Made by a program: the position numbers and the translations under genes
The notes under the pieces: model-generated
The model's input: the letters and a program-made list of their open reading frames with translations, nothing else
Told to the model about the DNA's origin: nothing
The model's database searches: none
Assembly: GCA_963924555.1 (NCBI GenBank)
Contig: OZ004585.1
Coordinates: forward strand, 6,953,556 to 7,017,555
Direction of reading: 5' to 3'
Source: Crambe crambe
Lineage: Eukaryota > Porifera > Demospongiae > Poecilosclerida > Crambeidae
Length of the DNA stretch: 64,000 bases
In this document: piece after piece, positions 43,782-55,126 of the stretch
Numbering within the stretch: position 1 is the first letter of the stretch
Layout: each line of letters begins with the position of its first letter

Positions 43782-46700
43782 GTGTGCCATCAGTACTGGA
43801 TCAAAAACTACTAGTTTGTGCATTGAAAGATGGAGATTATGACACTATCAAAGAAGAAATCAAAAAAGGAATTGATGTAAATATTATTTTGAGAGATGAA
43901 GATGGGCATGAAAAATGTGCTTTGATGATTGCAAGCCTGAATGGGAGATTTGAAGTGGCTGAATTATTGTTAGAAAATGGTGCTCAAGTAGATCTGCAAG
44001 ATGACAATGGATGGTCATCTTTAATGAGTGCAAGTTTTAATGGACATACCGAAGTGGTCAAGTTACTACTTGAAAATGGAGCCCAAGTAGATCTGCAAAA
44101 CAACAAAGAATGGTCATCTTTAATGAGTGCAAGTAAGAGCGGACATACCGAAGTGGTCAAATTACTACTTGAACATGGAGCCCAAGTAGATCTGCAAAAC
44201 AACATTGGATGGTCATCTTTAATTAGTGCAAGTAAGAGCGGATATTCTGTAGTGGTCAAGTTACTACTTGAATATGGTGCAAAAGTTGACCTGCAGACCA
44301 ATAAAAGATGGTCTGCTTTGATGAGTGCAAGTGAGAGTGGACACACTGAAGTGGCTAAGTTACTACTTCAAAATGATGCCCAAGTAGATCTGCAAAACAA
44401 CGAAGGATGGTCATCTTTAATGAGTGCAAGTAAGAGCGGACATACCGAAGTGGTCAAATTACTACTTGAAAATGGAGCCCAAGTAGATCTGCAAAACAAC
44501 ATTGGATGGTCATCTTTAATGAGTGCAAGTAAGAGCGGATATTCTGTAGTGGTCAAGTTACTACTTGAAAATGGTGCAAAAGTTGACCTGCAGACCAACA
44601 AAAGATGGTCTGCTTTGATGAGTGCAAGTGAGAGTGGACACACTGAAGTGGCTAAGTTACTACTTCAAAATGATGCCCAAGTAGATCTGCAAAACAACGA
44701 AGGATGGTCATCTTTAATGAGTGCAAGTAAGAACGGATATTCTGAAGTGGTCAAGTTACTACTTGAAAATGGTGCAAGAGTTGACCTGCAAAACTACAGA
44801 GGATGGTCTGCTTTGATGAGTGCAAGTGAGAGTGGACACACTGAAGTGGCTAAGTTACTACTTCAAAATGGTGCCCAAGTAGATCTGCAAAACAACAAAG
44901 GATGGTCATCTTTAATGAGTGCAAGTAAGAGCGGATATTCTGAAGTGGTCAAGTTACTACTTGAAAATGGTGCTCAAGTAGATCTGCAAAACAAGAATGG
45001 AGAATCTGCTTTATACCTTGCAAGACACGAAGACCACACTGAAGTGGTCCATTTATTACTCAACGAAGGTAATTTTTATTGTTTGCTGTAGGTTCCCAAC
45101 CCATAATGAGTGTACTCTGGTATACTGTATATAGTTACTTGCTATTCTCAAGGGCTGTTTTTATAGTGTCAAACTCTCAGAACTTTCAATGCGTTTCATT
45201 GTGGTTTTAAAAGAATGCCTGTATATGAATATGATTATATTTGCATTGCTTTAAACTTTACTAATAAATAGTGGTATCAAAAACTACTACTTGAATTGCT
45301 TGAAAAGTATTTAAAAAAGTGTAGAAAAGTGTAGAATGAAAATAAAAATTAATCATATTCATGATCACTAATTACATTGTGTAGAAACCCAACAAGACTG
45401 CTGAATGTTTGACAGTATAAAAGGGACTCATAGTCTTGGTCACCATATAATATAACCTATACTTAATTCTTCAATAATAGTTATGTTCTTATGAAGTGGT
45501 CAACCTACTGATTCATGATAGTTACACATCTACTCTTATATTATGCACATTAGATGGAATAACCTCAATTCATTGACACTTGTGTTAGTTTTCAGCAATT
45601 GTTAGGGATGGTAGAGATACAATAGATCCTATCTAAAGAAAGGATCAACTATATATACTGCATATAGCAAGAGGTTATGGTTATTAGTGAACATGTGCAC
45701 ATGCACTCTTGCCTGCAATGCAGCTGCAAAAGTTATTTCTGTGAAATTTGACTGATCTGCAAAAGTTGAGCTCCTTGAAATTAAAGAGTGATTACTACAA
45801 ATTGAGATATCTTACTAATAGTATTAATTTCTCTCCTTGATTTTTAAGGTATTTTGTATTGGTGTGGCCATGAGAACATCTGACTTCTCCCTCCAGTAGC
45901 TTCTCCTCTGTAACTAGTTCCTGCCTCACCACTGTCCTAGAGCATCCGGTGTCCAGTACAATGTCAGGTACTGCTGTCCCCTTAATCACTCCACTCTGTG
46001 TAGACCAATCTTCAGCTCTGCTACTGCATTACTAGGGCAATTTGTAGCAATATGACCAGTCTCCTCCTTCTTTGTAATAACTGATTCCTTTAGATGGTTC
46101 TCCTTTGGTTGGCTCTCCCCATCTTTCCTGAGCCAAATGTCTTCTCATCCACAGGTGTGACACCTCCTTGTCTCACTCCTGGTAGTGTCCTTCTTGGGAT
46201 CCCTTCTCTGAATTCCCTCCTTGGAGTTGCCTGAGTCTACTAACAGTGTTGACTTTTTGGCTTATTCGTTCTGAGCTGCCAGCTCTCCAGCATCCAATGA
46301 ATGTTGTCACTGGTTTCCTTTCTCAAATCGATACATGAAGATCTGGGGTTAATGAGTTGAGAAACTGCTCCATGACAAAGACCACCAATCTGCTCCACTG
46401 TTGAGTACTTTTGCATCTCATTTCTGCCATAAGACTTGTAGCCTCACCACCAGTTCTCAGTGTGACTTGTTCTTCTCTCTGGTGATGCTGACGATATACT
46501 ATGTCATAATGCTTTATCGCCTTCAATTGTTCATAGTCATTGGCTTTGTTGCATAAGCTTTCTGTGCTGGATCTGATAGTTGCCCATTTTCTCCTTTCCA
46601 TGCTATAAGCTTCCATCACCCTTTCAAATGTAGTTAAATAGGCCTCTATCATCCTGATCAGTCAGCTTAGCGATTTTCACTTTTTCTGTCACTAGCTGGA

Positions 46701-49700
46701 GGTGCATTTTAATGTTGCCCAACAGTAGCTAGTGTTATCAATCATTGCATCTGTTTTTCCCGTCATCAGCCATGAGTACCCTAACTATATATCTCCACCA
46801 AATCACCATGGATTCCTGATTCTGTCATAGTGATATTCTTGGGACTTGGCTTCCTGTACTTTAGTCCAGATCTTGTAGTCATAAACGTGTGTCCTATCTT
46901 CAAATAAGAGACAGCTGTATTCCACTGCTGCCACCAAATGTAGGATAGGACCCGGAACGGGATTGAAAATATATTAAATTGGCAGAATAACTGACAATAG
47001 AATCTCAACACTAGAGTGTATTAAATTAATATACTTTGCTCTATTGTATATAGGTGTTGAACCACCAAGTGATGTTGAACCACCAAGTGATACTCAGCAC
47101 AGGGAAGCTTATTATAAAGCCATCAAAGAGAAGATTTCAGTGAGAATAAAGATGGCTAGGCTTGTTCATGCTGGCATTCCTCGATCAGGAAAGTCATCCA
47201 CAATAAAGCGTTTGATGGGAGAGATTAAGAATCTCCTGGAGGAGGAAGAAAAGGGAAATATTTCACCTAGTACAGGAGTTGCTGAATATACAGGGCAGAT
47301 TATCATCAAACATAGTGACACAAGGAATGTAAGTTGTGATATAACAACAATCTCATCAAGTGATTCAGGTTCATCCGAGTGGTCCAAACTTAAAGGCTTC
47401 ATCAAAGAAGACAAGATGCTTAGCCGACTATTGAGCAAATTAGTCCAAAAGAATTCAGCAAGTGAATCTTCAGAACCTGCATCTTCACTGGAGAAAGATT
47501 CTGAACCAGCTCCTTTACTAACAGAATATTCTGAACCAGCTCCTTTACTAGCAGAAGATTCTGAACCAGCTCCTTTGCAACATACTGTAGCTGTAAAACA
47601 AGAGGAAATCAAAAAAATGTTTGCAGATTCCAGAATGAGTCAGGATCTTGAAGAGATCCAAATTCTACTGAAGGATCTTAAACACCTTATCCTTCTGATC
47701 AATACCGACACTGGTGGCCAGCCTGAATTTCTCGATATGCTATCTGCCCTGATCATGGGTCCTTCCCTTTATCTTCTCTACCACCGACTAATTGATTCAC
47801 TGAATAAACCTTTCAAGATAAGTTACACCCATTCTGATGGTGAGTGTACTGATGAATATGAGTCTACCATTACTGTGGAGGAAATCCTGTTTCAAATTCT
47901 TGCTAGTATTGCTTGCTTCAGCAACCCTAAACAAGATAAATCGACTGAAAGCAACAGTTCAGAGAGATCAATTCATGAAAGGATGTCTGAGAATTATCCT
48001 ATTCATTCAAGAGCCCTCATTGTAGGGACCTACCTGGATGAGATAAAAAGTGAAGAATTATCAGAAAAACAAGAATCTTTCCAAGACAGAGTTAAGAACA
48101 CTAGTTTTAATGAAGGCATACTACTGTCTGCTCAAACTCGCAAGCCAATTTTAACGGTGGATAATTACAAAGGTGATGATAATGACAGAAAAGAGACACA
48201 AAAGGTCTTGGAAGAAGTAATCAGAAAAAACTTTAAAGAAATTGAGATCCCAGCAGCCTGGCTGATATTGAGTCTGTACATGCGCAAGGATATTGACAGT
48301 AACCCAAGAAAGTGTATTATGTCTCTAAATGATTGTGAGAAGCAAGCAATGAAGCTTGGAATTGACAAGGAAGAATTAAAGGATGCTCTTTGGTTCCTGC
48401 ATCACTGCATGGGGCTAGTCTTGTATTATCCTGAAGTGAAAGAAATTAAAAACAAAGTTTTTTGTGATGTGCAGATCATATTTGACAGTATCTCACAGCT
48501 GATTGTGCACACTTTCACTGACACACAAAAATTTAGTCAAGGCATAACAGATAAATTCAAGGAAAAAGGAATGTTTTCAAATGAAGACCTTCGTCGTGCC
48601 ATACAATTTAGCAAAGATGATGAATCGAATCAACTCCCTGTGGATGAATTAGTGAAGCTCCTTGAACACCTCAAGATTTTGACAGTGATCTCTGATTCTA
48701 CCAATAAAACCTACTTCATGCCCTGCATCCTGAAAAGTGCTGCAGCTGATGAACTGAATAAGGATTGTATTCAAAACCCAGCACCTTTGATGTTGCAATA
48801 CAATTGTGGTTTTGTGCCTGTGGGTATATTTTCCCACATGATCGCTGACATTGCCTCTCAATGGAAATTGTCTAAAAGTAAAACCTGGAAGAATAAGATC
48901 AAATTTTTAGTGCAAGATACTAAAGTTATTCTGGTATCACGTCCGACACACATTACAATTGCATTTTCACAAAGTTCTCATTCATCATGTATCAAAAAAT
49001 GTCCTGCCATAGTCGAGAAGATTAAGTCTTCCTTGAATAAAGTAACTAAACTTATGCCTTACAAGTCTAATGCACAGTATAAGTTTGGATTTGAGTGCAA
49101 GCATACCACTAGCCCTGCTAATTCTCCAGTAAAGGATAATCTAGTGAAGGACCATCTGCGTCTGCTAGAGGGGGAAGATTTCATGAGATGTCAGTTGGAT
49201 GAACATGTAGTTTATTTAAAAGATGAGCCCTCTCAAGGTGTTTGGTTTTCAAAGGTTAGCCACATTATTAATGATAATAATGACACCTTTTACAATAATT
49301 TTCCTATATAATAGAGTGCCTGCTTAATTACTGGCAAACAGAGTGAGGATAATCCCTTTAGTGATGGTAAGTAGCAATTTACTTAGCTAATAATTATGGC
49401 GTATCTGGAAATGATTATATCAACCTCTCAAAAGGCTCATCCCCATCCATGGGTGGTTATTATTTCTATTTATTTATGTGAAGGCCATCATACTTCATTT
49501 TCCCAAATTCCTCAGTCAGAAAAATCTCATCTAGGAGACTATATTCCCATCAGTAAGTATTATTATTATCACTGTTATTGTAGTTGTTGTTGTTGTTGTT
49601 GTTGTTGTTACAAGTGAGTACATAATTATCATTTCTAGGTTACTGCATAATAGCTATAACATACATCACTTGCCGAGTTGTATTATTGTTGTTATTTTTT

Positions 49701-50001
49701 GTTGTGTTTTGTTTTTGTTAATAATAAAGGTCGTCATGATGTGAGGCTAGCACTGCAGGGCATAACGAAGGAATGGGATGACCTTGCAGAGGCCCTTGGA
49801 TTGCCTGACTCAGACATTGATGCCATAAAGATAAACAATCCTTCTGACGTGAAGCAGTGTGTGAAGGAAGTTGTAGATCAATGGCTCAAGGGGAAAGGGA
49901 GTGAGTCACCATCATGGACTAACCTCTGCACGGCCCTGAAAGACCCTTTGGTCAACCGCAAAGACCTTGCATCAAACATTGAAAAAAATATGAATCACTA
50001 G
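43782..50001 (+). CDS. Ankyrin-repeat GTPase with C-terminal Death domain
   Basis: Four visible exons in phase: 43,782-45,068, 47,054-49,254, 49,315-49,366 and 49,730-50,001. The first encodes 428 residues with 12 ankyrin repeats (GWSSLMSASKSGHTEVVKLL type). The second, about 734 residues, holds a P-loop GTPase: Walker A GIPRSGKSS near its residue 45, switch II-like NTDTGGQPEFLDM near 225, and a G4-like LIVGTYLDE near 325. A long helical part follows, like the region after ROC domains in Roco/DAPK proteins. A SEPAPLL repeat lies before the switch. The last exon is a Death domain (LQGITKEWDDLAEALGLPDS, then VKEVVDQWLKG and SWTNLCTALKD). Known relatives such as DAPK1 combine kinase, ankyrin, ROC-COR and Death; here no kinase is seen. 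It is likely a cytoplasmic signalling switch in cell death or immunity. The start exon is not certain; the 2A exon at 34,707 fits in phase. Intron 1 contains a Gypsy gag relic. Confidence 0.85.
44115..44708 (+). repeat. Tandem 297-bp block inside the ankyrin exon
   Basis: Ankyrin repeats 3-5 and 6-8 form two blocks of three repeats that are almost base-for-base identical, including the odd QTNKRWSALM and LLLQNDAQVDL variants. This points to recent duplication or gene conversion of a three-repeat unit. Confidence 0.8.
45069..45790. other. Intron part without recognised features
   Basis: AT-rich start of the long intron between ankyrin and GTPase exons. No reverse-transcriptase text was found next to the gag/protease relic. 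Confidence 0.4.
45795..46940 (-). pseudogene. Gypsy-type gag and protease fragment
   Basis: On the minus strand, from about 46,652: IEAYLTTFERVMEAYSMERR and VVFVMEQFLNSLTPDL match the SCAN-like gag capsid region of some Gypsy elements. Near 46,050 TGHIATNCPSNAVAE is the end of a CCHC zinc knuckle. Near 45,950 IVLDTGCSRTVV is the retropepsin active site (DTG). Stops and frameshifts separate them. CATTTGGTGGCAGCAGTGGA on the minus strand near 46,935 is the kind of sequence seen at the LTR/gag leader boundary. No LTR pair was found. Confidence 0.75.
47470..47580 (+). repeat. Coding 30-bp repeat (SEPAPLL)
   Basis: Three to four tandem copies of a 30-base unit (GATTCTGAACCAGCTCCTTT...) encode SEPAPLLAED-type decapeptides within the GTPase domain, between Walker A and switch II. 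This is a disordered acidic insertion. Confidence 0.8.
49575..49612 (+). repeat. GTT microsatellite
   Basis: TTG/GTT trinucleotide run in the intron before the Death-domain exon. Confidence 0.8.
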
Positions 50002-50013
50002 ACCTTCAGTAGG

Positions 50014-50019
50014 AATAAA
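50014..50019 (+). terminator. Poly(A) signal of the ankyrin-GTPase-Death gene
   Basis: AATAAA 13 bases after the TAG stop at 49,999-50,001, giving a very short 3' UTR. Confidence 0.6.
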
Positions 50020-50498
50020 GAATAATGTCAGCTTGCACATTCATTGCCCATTTCTTTTTGTATCATTAATAATATTTTATGAAAACTCTATAATTATAGC
50101 TGTTATACTTGAGGAATGTTCATTATCATTACATCTAACTCTTAATTCAATCACCTGCACTTAACATTATTCTCATAATCTTTTATCAGATTATTCAACT
50201 GTGTAGCATTTCAGAATGCAAGGTGTACACATCAGTCCTGCACATATCAGTGATCTTCTCCTGAACCTCAGGCTCTGACAGTCCTATATACTTAATTGTG
50301 GTGTAAATACTTTTAGCATGTTAGTAGCCTCCCATAATCTATACTGGTCATCTCTGGTTATCCCTGCATGTTCATACATGTGAGTTAGTATGTGGAATGT
50401 TCCCTGTAAGAACAACAATATCTAGCTAGAAGACTTTTTCCTGTACAAAACTCATCTTTCTGCCCTTCATTAAAAATAACCTCTACATTTTCTACAAG

Positions 50499-50560
50499 GT
50501 CATTATGATATGAAGATAGCATTGCAGGGCATAACTAAGGAATGGGATGACCTTGCAGAG
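50499..50560 (+). pseudogene. Truncated duplicate of the Death-domain exon
   Basis: After an acceptor-like CTACAAG the sequence GTCATTATGATATGAAGATA and on to GACCTTGCAGAG repeats the first 62 bases of the exon at 49,730 with a few changes. It encodes DMKIALQGITKEWDDLAE. It then ends abruptly at GAG|GTAGCT, which happens to look like a splice donor. The other two thirds of the domain are absent. Confidence 0.75.
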
Positions 50561-52200
50561 GTAGCTCTTCTATGTGAATTATAGCTAGCTATAATGTTAA
50601 GATGTTAGAAGATTCTTTTATATAATTATACAGATAGATAGGTAGCTAGGTAGGTATAACAACATTGTCATGTTGACTTCTCCTTTAATCCATGGTAATT
50701 TAGTCACCCCCAATAATTATTGATTAATATGTGTGGGTGTCATAGCTAGCTATGTAGAATGAGCAGATTTTGGCAATCTAGCTACTGACATTTACTTAAT
50801 TAACACGAGGCTAAATCACTTGTCCTTTTAGTACATAGCAGGAAATTTTTTTGTAGGATAAATAGAAAAAAAAAAGAAAAAAAAAAGCTAGCTAATGCAG
50901 CATAACCAGTTGATCACAAAATTGACCCCATAGCTAGCTACATGTAAGTTATTACCACAATCATGCATGTAATCTAGCTAGCTATCACTTTAACATCGAA
51001 GTGGAGTCCCAGATAGAAATCCGGCTTATTCCTCCAATCAGATGAAACTTTGGTGTATAATAGGAGTTTCGATTTTTTTTGTGGTGATCACCTGTACATA
51101 CCTACCTGAGAGACTGTCACGTTCTGACCACCTCTCTAATGGGGACGTTACTGTCTGTCTGGTTATCACATACTATAATGCCCACTAGCTACACGGTTTA
51201 TTGAGAATATAGGCACCTATGTATATTCATTTTGACAGCTTAGGTTCTGGACTCACATATGATTTGAATTGGCTGTGCAGTCAGTAGTTATCAGGCACCT
51301 ATAGCTACTTATAGGTGCAGGATTTGGATTGTGCAGGCACCTAATGATGATTTGGATGAGTTAGCCATCAGGCACTTACGTAGAGGTAATTGAAATTGAT
51401 ACATTCATTCCTTGAGACATCATAACTTTTTCAACAACAAAATTCAGCAGTTATAGTGCTAGCTAGAAGTAAAGTGGGTAGCTATACTGCTTCAGTACCT
51501 TAATGACGTGTCAACAATTTCCTGAGACTGGAACCAAGTTTCTTTTATAACAGTGTGGATGCCAATGTGCATGCTCAGCCAGTTGGAGATATGAGTTAAG
51601 TAGCCTGACATAGACCGAGACTATCATGGAGAAAAGCAGAGAGGAAAAGGTATGTACCTTAAACTAATGTGTGGATTGGTACCCTTTTATCCATTCACTT
51701 GATTGTGAGGCCTGGAGATTTCTAAGTGCATATATTGTGTAGCAACAATTATTATAGCTATATATTTTGGGTCTTAGATCATGTTTGTCAGTTACCTAGC
51801 ACTGCCTTATCCAGTTAAGTTTAAGTTCCTTCATACCTTGAGTAATATTCATCCCCTTGGGGTTGCATTGTGGGTGTGAAGCTTCATGATATTGAAAGTT
51901 TCCCTAGACAAAAACCACATAAAGTACTTCTAGAAATGTAATTATTAGGAGCAAGGCACCTAATTAGTCATCTTAGAGTCACCATTATGTTGTAACTATA
52001 CTGACAGCATTTATCTGGTTATCAAAATTATTATGGTGCATGTTAGCTAGCTATAAATTATGTCATAGTTATACATGTATTTTTGTGTTGTGGTTTCCAT
52101 CTTTATTTGCTTGCTTCACTGCATAGCCAGAGGAAGTGTGACATGCATCATAGCTCATCACAGAGCTGCATGAAAGTTTGAACTGACTGGTTCTAATGGC
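50561..52200. other. Mostly unassigned sequence with one possible start exon
   Basis: No gene is firmly supported. ATCATGGAGAAAAGCAGAGA at 51,622 opens a short frame (MEKSREEK) ending in a donor GTATGT at 51,650; an in-phase acceptor at 52,224 would give only a 15-residue product, so it is weak. GCACCTA-containing degenerate repeats lie at about 51,205-51,380. Confidence 0.3.
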
Positions 52201-52261
52201 ATAATTCTTTCTTTACATTCACAGATTCAGAAGCATAAGAAGCCTTAAGTGAAGGGATATA

Positions 52262-52332
52262 ATGCATGGCCATCCAAAAATTTCCACGCACAAGCACACC
52301 AGACCACTCAAAATTCTGTGGATACACCCCTG
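52262..52332. mobile_element. Single end related to the 34.4-kb hAT-like element
   Basis: Read on the minus strand from 52,332: CAGGGGTGTATCCACAGAAT then TTTTGAGTGGTCTGG, similar to the left end at 34,434. Confidence 0.55.
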
Positions 52333-52774
52333 CATTAGTTTTCTACCTATGTATGCAGCTGCATACCCGCCACATACAAAATCTTCTGAGTTGAAAGGAA
52401 TATACTTGCTCGCTCGCTCGCTGTGACTCAAGTGTTGTACATTGCCCTAGTATATATATATATCTAGGTCTACACTCCAAAATCCAGGCGTACATACGTA
52501 TGTGTCCCAAATTAGTAGCGCTATGCGTGTGCATAATGTGCATGCTCCAATTGTAATCAAGCTATATTCTAGATTGTTTTCTACAGCCTTTTGTCAAATT
52601 ATAAACTCAACAGCAAATCTGTTGCAGCACTAAACTTGCTTGCTCACTCGCTGTCAAAATTAATGCCCTAGTTAATCTGTCAAAAGTAAGTGTGATTACT
52701 ATATTCTATGGTCCTAAGTTGTGACAAGTTATCACACCACATACAATTTGTGACTGTACACTCCATGACCCTGG

Positions 52775-53365
52775 TAGTCTGGCATAGCAGCGACCCTTAC
52801 CAACCCAAGGGAAGGAAAAGGGTCTGGGGACATTAGCATCAACGACTTGTCTCACGTCAAGATTTTGACGTGACCAATCAGATCGCTTGATGGATAATTA
52901 TTGTATTTTGTGACGTACACGTAACGTATAATAATGAACGTGCAGCCTTTAAGCTTTTCAATGCTTAAGACTGACTGCAGAGACATGGATTGTATAGGCT
53001 GCGGTGAGCTCACGCAGAAGGGATCTAGAAGAATCATATCTGACTCCACAGACATTCTTTCTTTGTGGGAGGAAGCATTGAAGAAAATTTGGAAGAGACA
53101 AGGGCCAAGAAGATGATCGATTTATGTAGAAAATGCTTTAATAGCTATGCCAAAGTTAAGAAAGAAGTAGAGGTATCTAGTCAAGTTTTTATATAGCTAT
53201 CTAGCAACTTTAGGTCATCCACCAGAATTTGAGCAAGGCTCTTGATGCGCACAAAATTATGATTATACCGTGCACGTGATAATCTTGTTGTAAGCTGGAA
53301 TTCCAAAGTGACAAGTTGTTGATGCTTTCCCTTGGGTTGGTAAGGGTCGCCGCTACGCCAGACTA
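52775..53365. mobile_element. TAGTCTGG-family transposon with exact 9-bp TSD
   Basis: Ends TAGTCTGGCATAGCAGCGAC and its imperfect mirror (TAGTCTGGCGTAGCGGCGAC on the minus strand) are followed by CCTTACCAACCCAAGGGAA in both arms. Flanks TGACCCTGG at 52,766-52,774 and 53,366-53,374 match exactly. The 591-base element holds a short zinc-finger-like coding piece. Confidence 0.85.
52934..53175 (+). pseudogene. Zinc-finger-like N terminus of a transposon protein, frameshifted
   Basis: The ATG at 52,934 opens a frame with DCIGCGELTQKGSRRIISDS and LSLWEEALKK. After a one-base frame change near 53,085 it continues TRAKKMIDLCRKCFNSYAKV KEVE-like, ending at a possible donor (GTAGAG|GTATCT). C-x2-C followed by C-x2-C suggests a zinc-binding DNA-recognition domain. 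It shows that this TIR family once carried a protein gene. Confidence 0.5.
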
Positions 53366-53374
53366 TGACCCTGG

Positions 53375-53890
53375 CCCCTTATGACCACACCTACTTTATA
53401 CTCCATGACCATACTCACTACACTTAGTGACCACAAGGTGTCTGTCAGAGGAGCAACAGCGTATACCAAAGAGCATGGTACATGATCACTCCAGCTTAAA
53501 GGTCAAGCAAGTTTCACGCCCTAAACCATCTCCTGTGACAGTGTTAACAATAGAAGAAGAGACTGAATCATGTTATCTTTCTATTATGATTATCATTATC
53601 ACTTCTTACAATAATAAGCACATGTGCAGCCATTTTACATTCATTTTAATAGCTGTCCGCCAACTGCCTCTATTGTCCGCTAACTGCCTCCAGTAGGCGC
53701 CTACTCTAAATCTCTCAGCATAATAGGACTTGCTTAGCTTCCTGCCTGGATAGAGCGAGGTAGTCCCATAGCCATCCAAAGCCCCCCTGCAATCTTCCTT
53801 GCACTCGCTAACCCGCCGGGAAAAACCACAACGTATATCTATGCCACAACTTTGTTAACTGTCCGTTTACTACCTCCGTTACTCTAGTTG
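53375..53890. other. Intergenic, nothing recognised
   Basis: The open frame at 53,427-53,696 has no similarity or splice support. GCCAACTGCCTC/GCTAACTGCCTC short repeats occur at 53,655-53,690. Confidence 0.35.
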
Positions 53891-53894
53891 ATGC

Positions 53895-53970
53895 ATGCTA
53901 GAGCCCCCAGACCACTTTTCTTCCCCCTCCCCCCAAAAAGAAGAAAAGCTGGGCTGGCGACGCCAGACTA
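53895..53970. mobile_element. Single right end of the TAGTCTGG family
   Basis: CCCAGACCACTTTTCTTCCC through GGCTGGCGACGCCAGACTA is nearly identical to the right end at 32,790-32,855. No left end with the flank TTTTGGATG was found nearby. Confidence 0.75.
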
Positions 53971-54235
53971 TTTTGGATGAGAGCTATTCTTAGAGATCAA
54001 AGATTGGGGCGCACGTAAAAGAGATGTCGACACTTTTAAAAGAGGTTGGTATACTAAAGATTAATGGTTTTCTAGTTCACATGCGCAAGTAGGCGCGCGA
54101 CTAAAAGGCAGCTGTATTTCATTTTATGACCATTTAATTGTACATAATTATGTTGTTGTACATTGTGCATGTGTTACTATACTTTATTTAGTCCTAGTCT
54201 CGCGGGCCGACCCTTTACCAACCCAAGGGAACGTC

Positions 54236-54535
54236 TGGTCACGTTTTGTTCTGCACACTCAGCAGTTTTGGGTTGATTGCTCCTACCGCCACTAACTGTT
54301 CTTTTTCCAAGTTGCGGTTTCATCAAATGTTTCACTTTGTCGACAAAGTCCTGAATTCTTATTTTGTGTCCAGGAGGAAATTTCTTGCTTCTCATGTACT
54401 CCGGGTTATTTGGATATTCATCAGATATGAATTGTTCAAGCAGTTCAATTGAATTTCCAGGTTTATTACTGATGTCCATTTTAGTGATTACTTCAAGGGT
54501 ATCAAATCCTGCAGCTATAAAGCATTTAACAACAT
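54236..54535 (-). pseudogene. Fragment of an uncharacterised domain
   Basis: The minus frame encodes CFIAAGFDTLEVITKMDISN, PGNSIELLEQFISDEYPNNP and FPPGHKIRIQDFVDKV. The layout (a death-fold or SAM-like helical segment with a PPGH.IRI..FV motif) recalls short uncharacterised sponge proteins, but I cannot name a family. Its open frame is extended at the N-terminal side by the MITE arm and at the C-terminal side by the transposon end, so the 137-codon ORF is chimeric. Confidence 0.35.
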
Positions 54536-54539
54536 AGGG

Positions 54540-55095
54540 GTTACTTGACTGAAGTTCACTCTCTTGTTGCTGAACTTTTTTGAACCGCACACAGCCATCC
54601 CTACTTCTCTTTTTTATTTAGAATAAATATTTTTTCCTTTACTTGTTCATCATCTTTTTTGATGTAATGCTCCATTGCAGATTTCATCATAATATTGTAT
54701 GAGCCTGATCTGGAAGATCTACAGTTTATAATAAGATTGCCATTGACCTAATTTTGTATATATAATTTTTAAGGCCTTTACTGATATGTACCTGATATAC
54801 TGTTGAATCAAGGCTTGATTCATAAGCAGTAGGGTTTATGCTCTGAGCATCGAGAGACCGAGACAGCTAATGACAGATTCACTAGTCAGTTGCGAGGTCA
54901 AGGTCCAAGAATCACATGTACGGGGCGGGGCATAAAAATGTCTGCCTCGTTGTAGGTTGAAAGCTAACAAGTTGGAAAATGACGTGCTATTCTTGAACAT
55001 GTCGATTTAAAGGTAAAGGATTATAGCGCAGTCATTTCTGAGTAGATTGGTATGAGAATTATAGCATTTAAATGAACCATTTCTGAAATAAGTTG

Positions 55096-55126
<31 letters not shown>

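Noticed and set aside
43984..44643. Minus-strand ORFs over the ankyrin exon
   Set aside because: Shadows of the repetitive ankyrin coding sequence on the plus strand.
44000..45000. CRISPR-like array of regular repeats
   Set aside because: The 99-base period is coding and encodes ankyrin repeats; the spacers are not unique. The minisatellites at 5 kb and 27 kb are direct repeats without spacers. Introns show the DNA is eukaryotic.
49500..49552. An extra exon (SEKSHLGDYIPI) between the 49,366 donor and the Death-domain exon
   Set aside because: Splice sites look fair, but it would need phase 0 input while the previous exon ends in phase 1. Direct joining of 49,366 to 49,730 is in phase.
51622..52240. 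Two-exon mini gene giving MEKSREEK plus seven residues
   Set aside because: Splice sites exist but the 15-residue product has no support; kept only as a remark in the gap entry.
54177..54590. A complete 137-codon gene
   Set aside because: Its ends lie in a MITE arm and in a transposon TIR; only the middle looks like weathered protein coding sequence, so it is listed as a pseudogene fragment.
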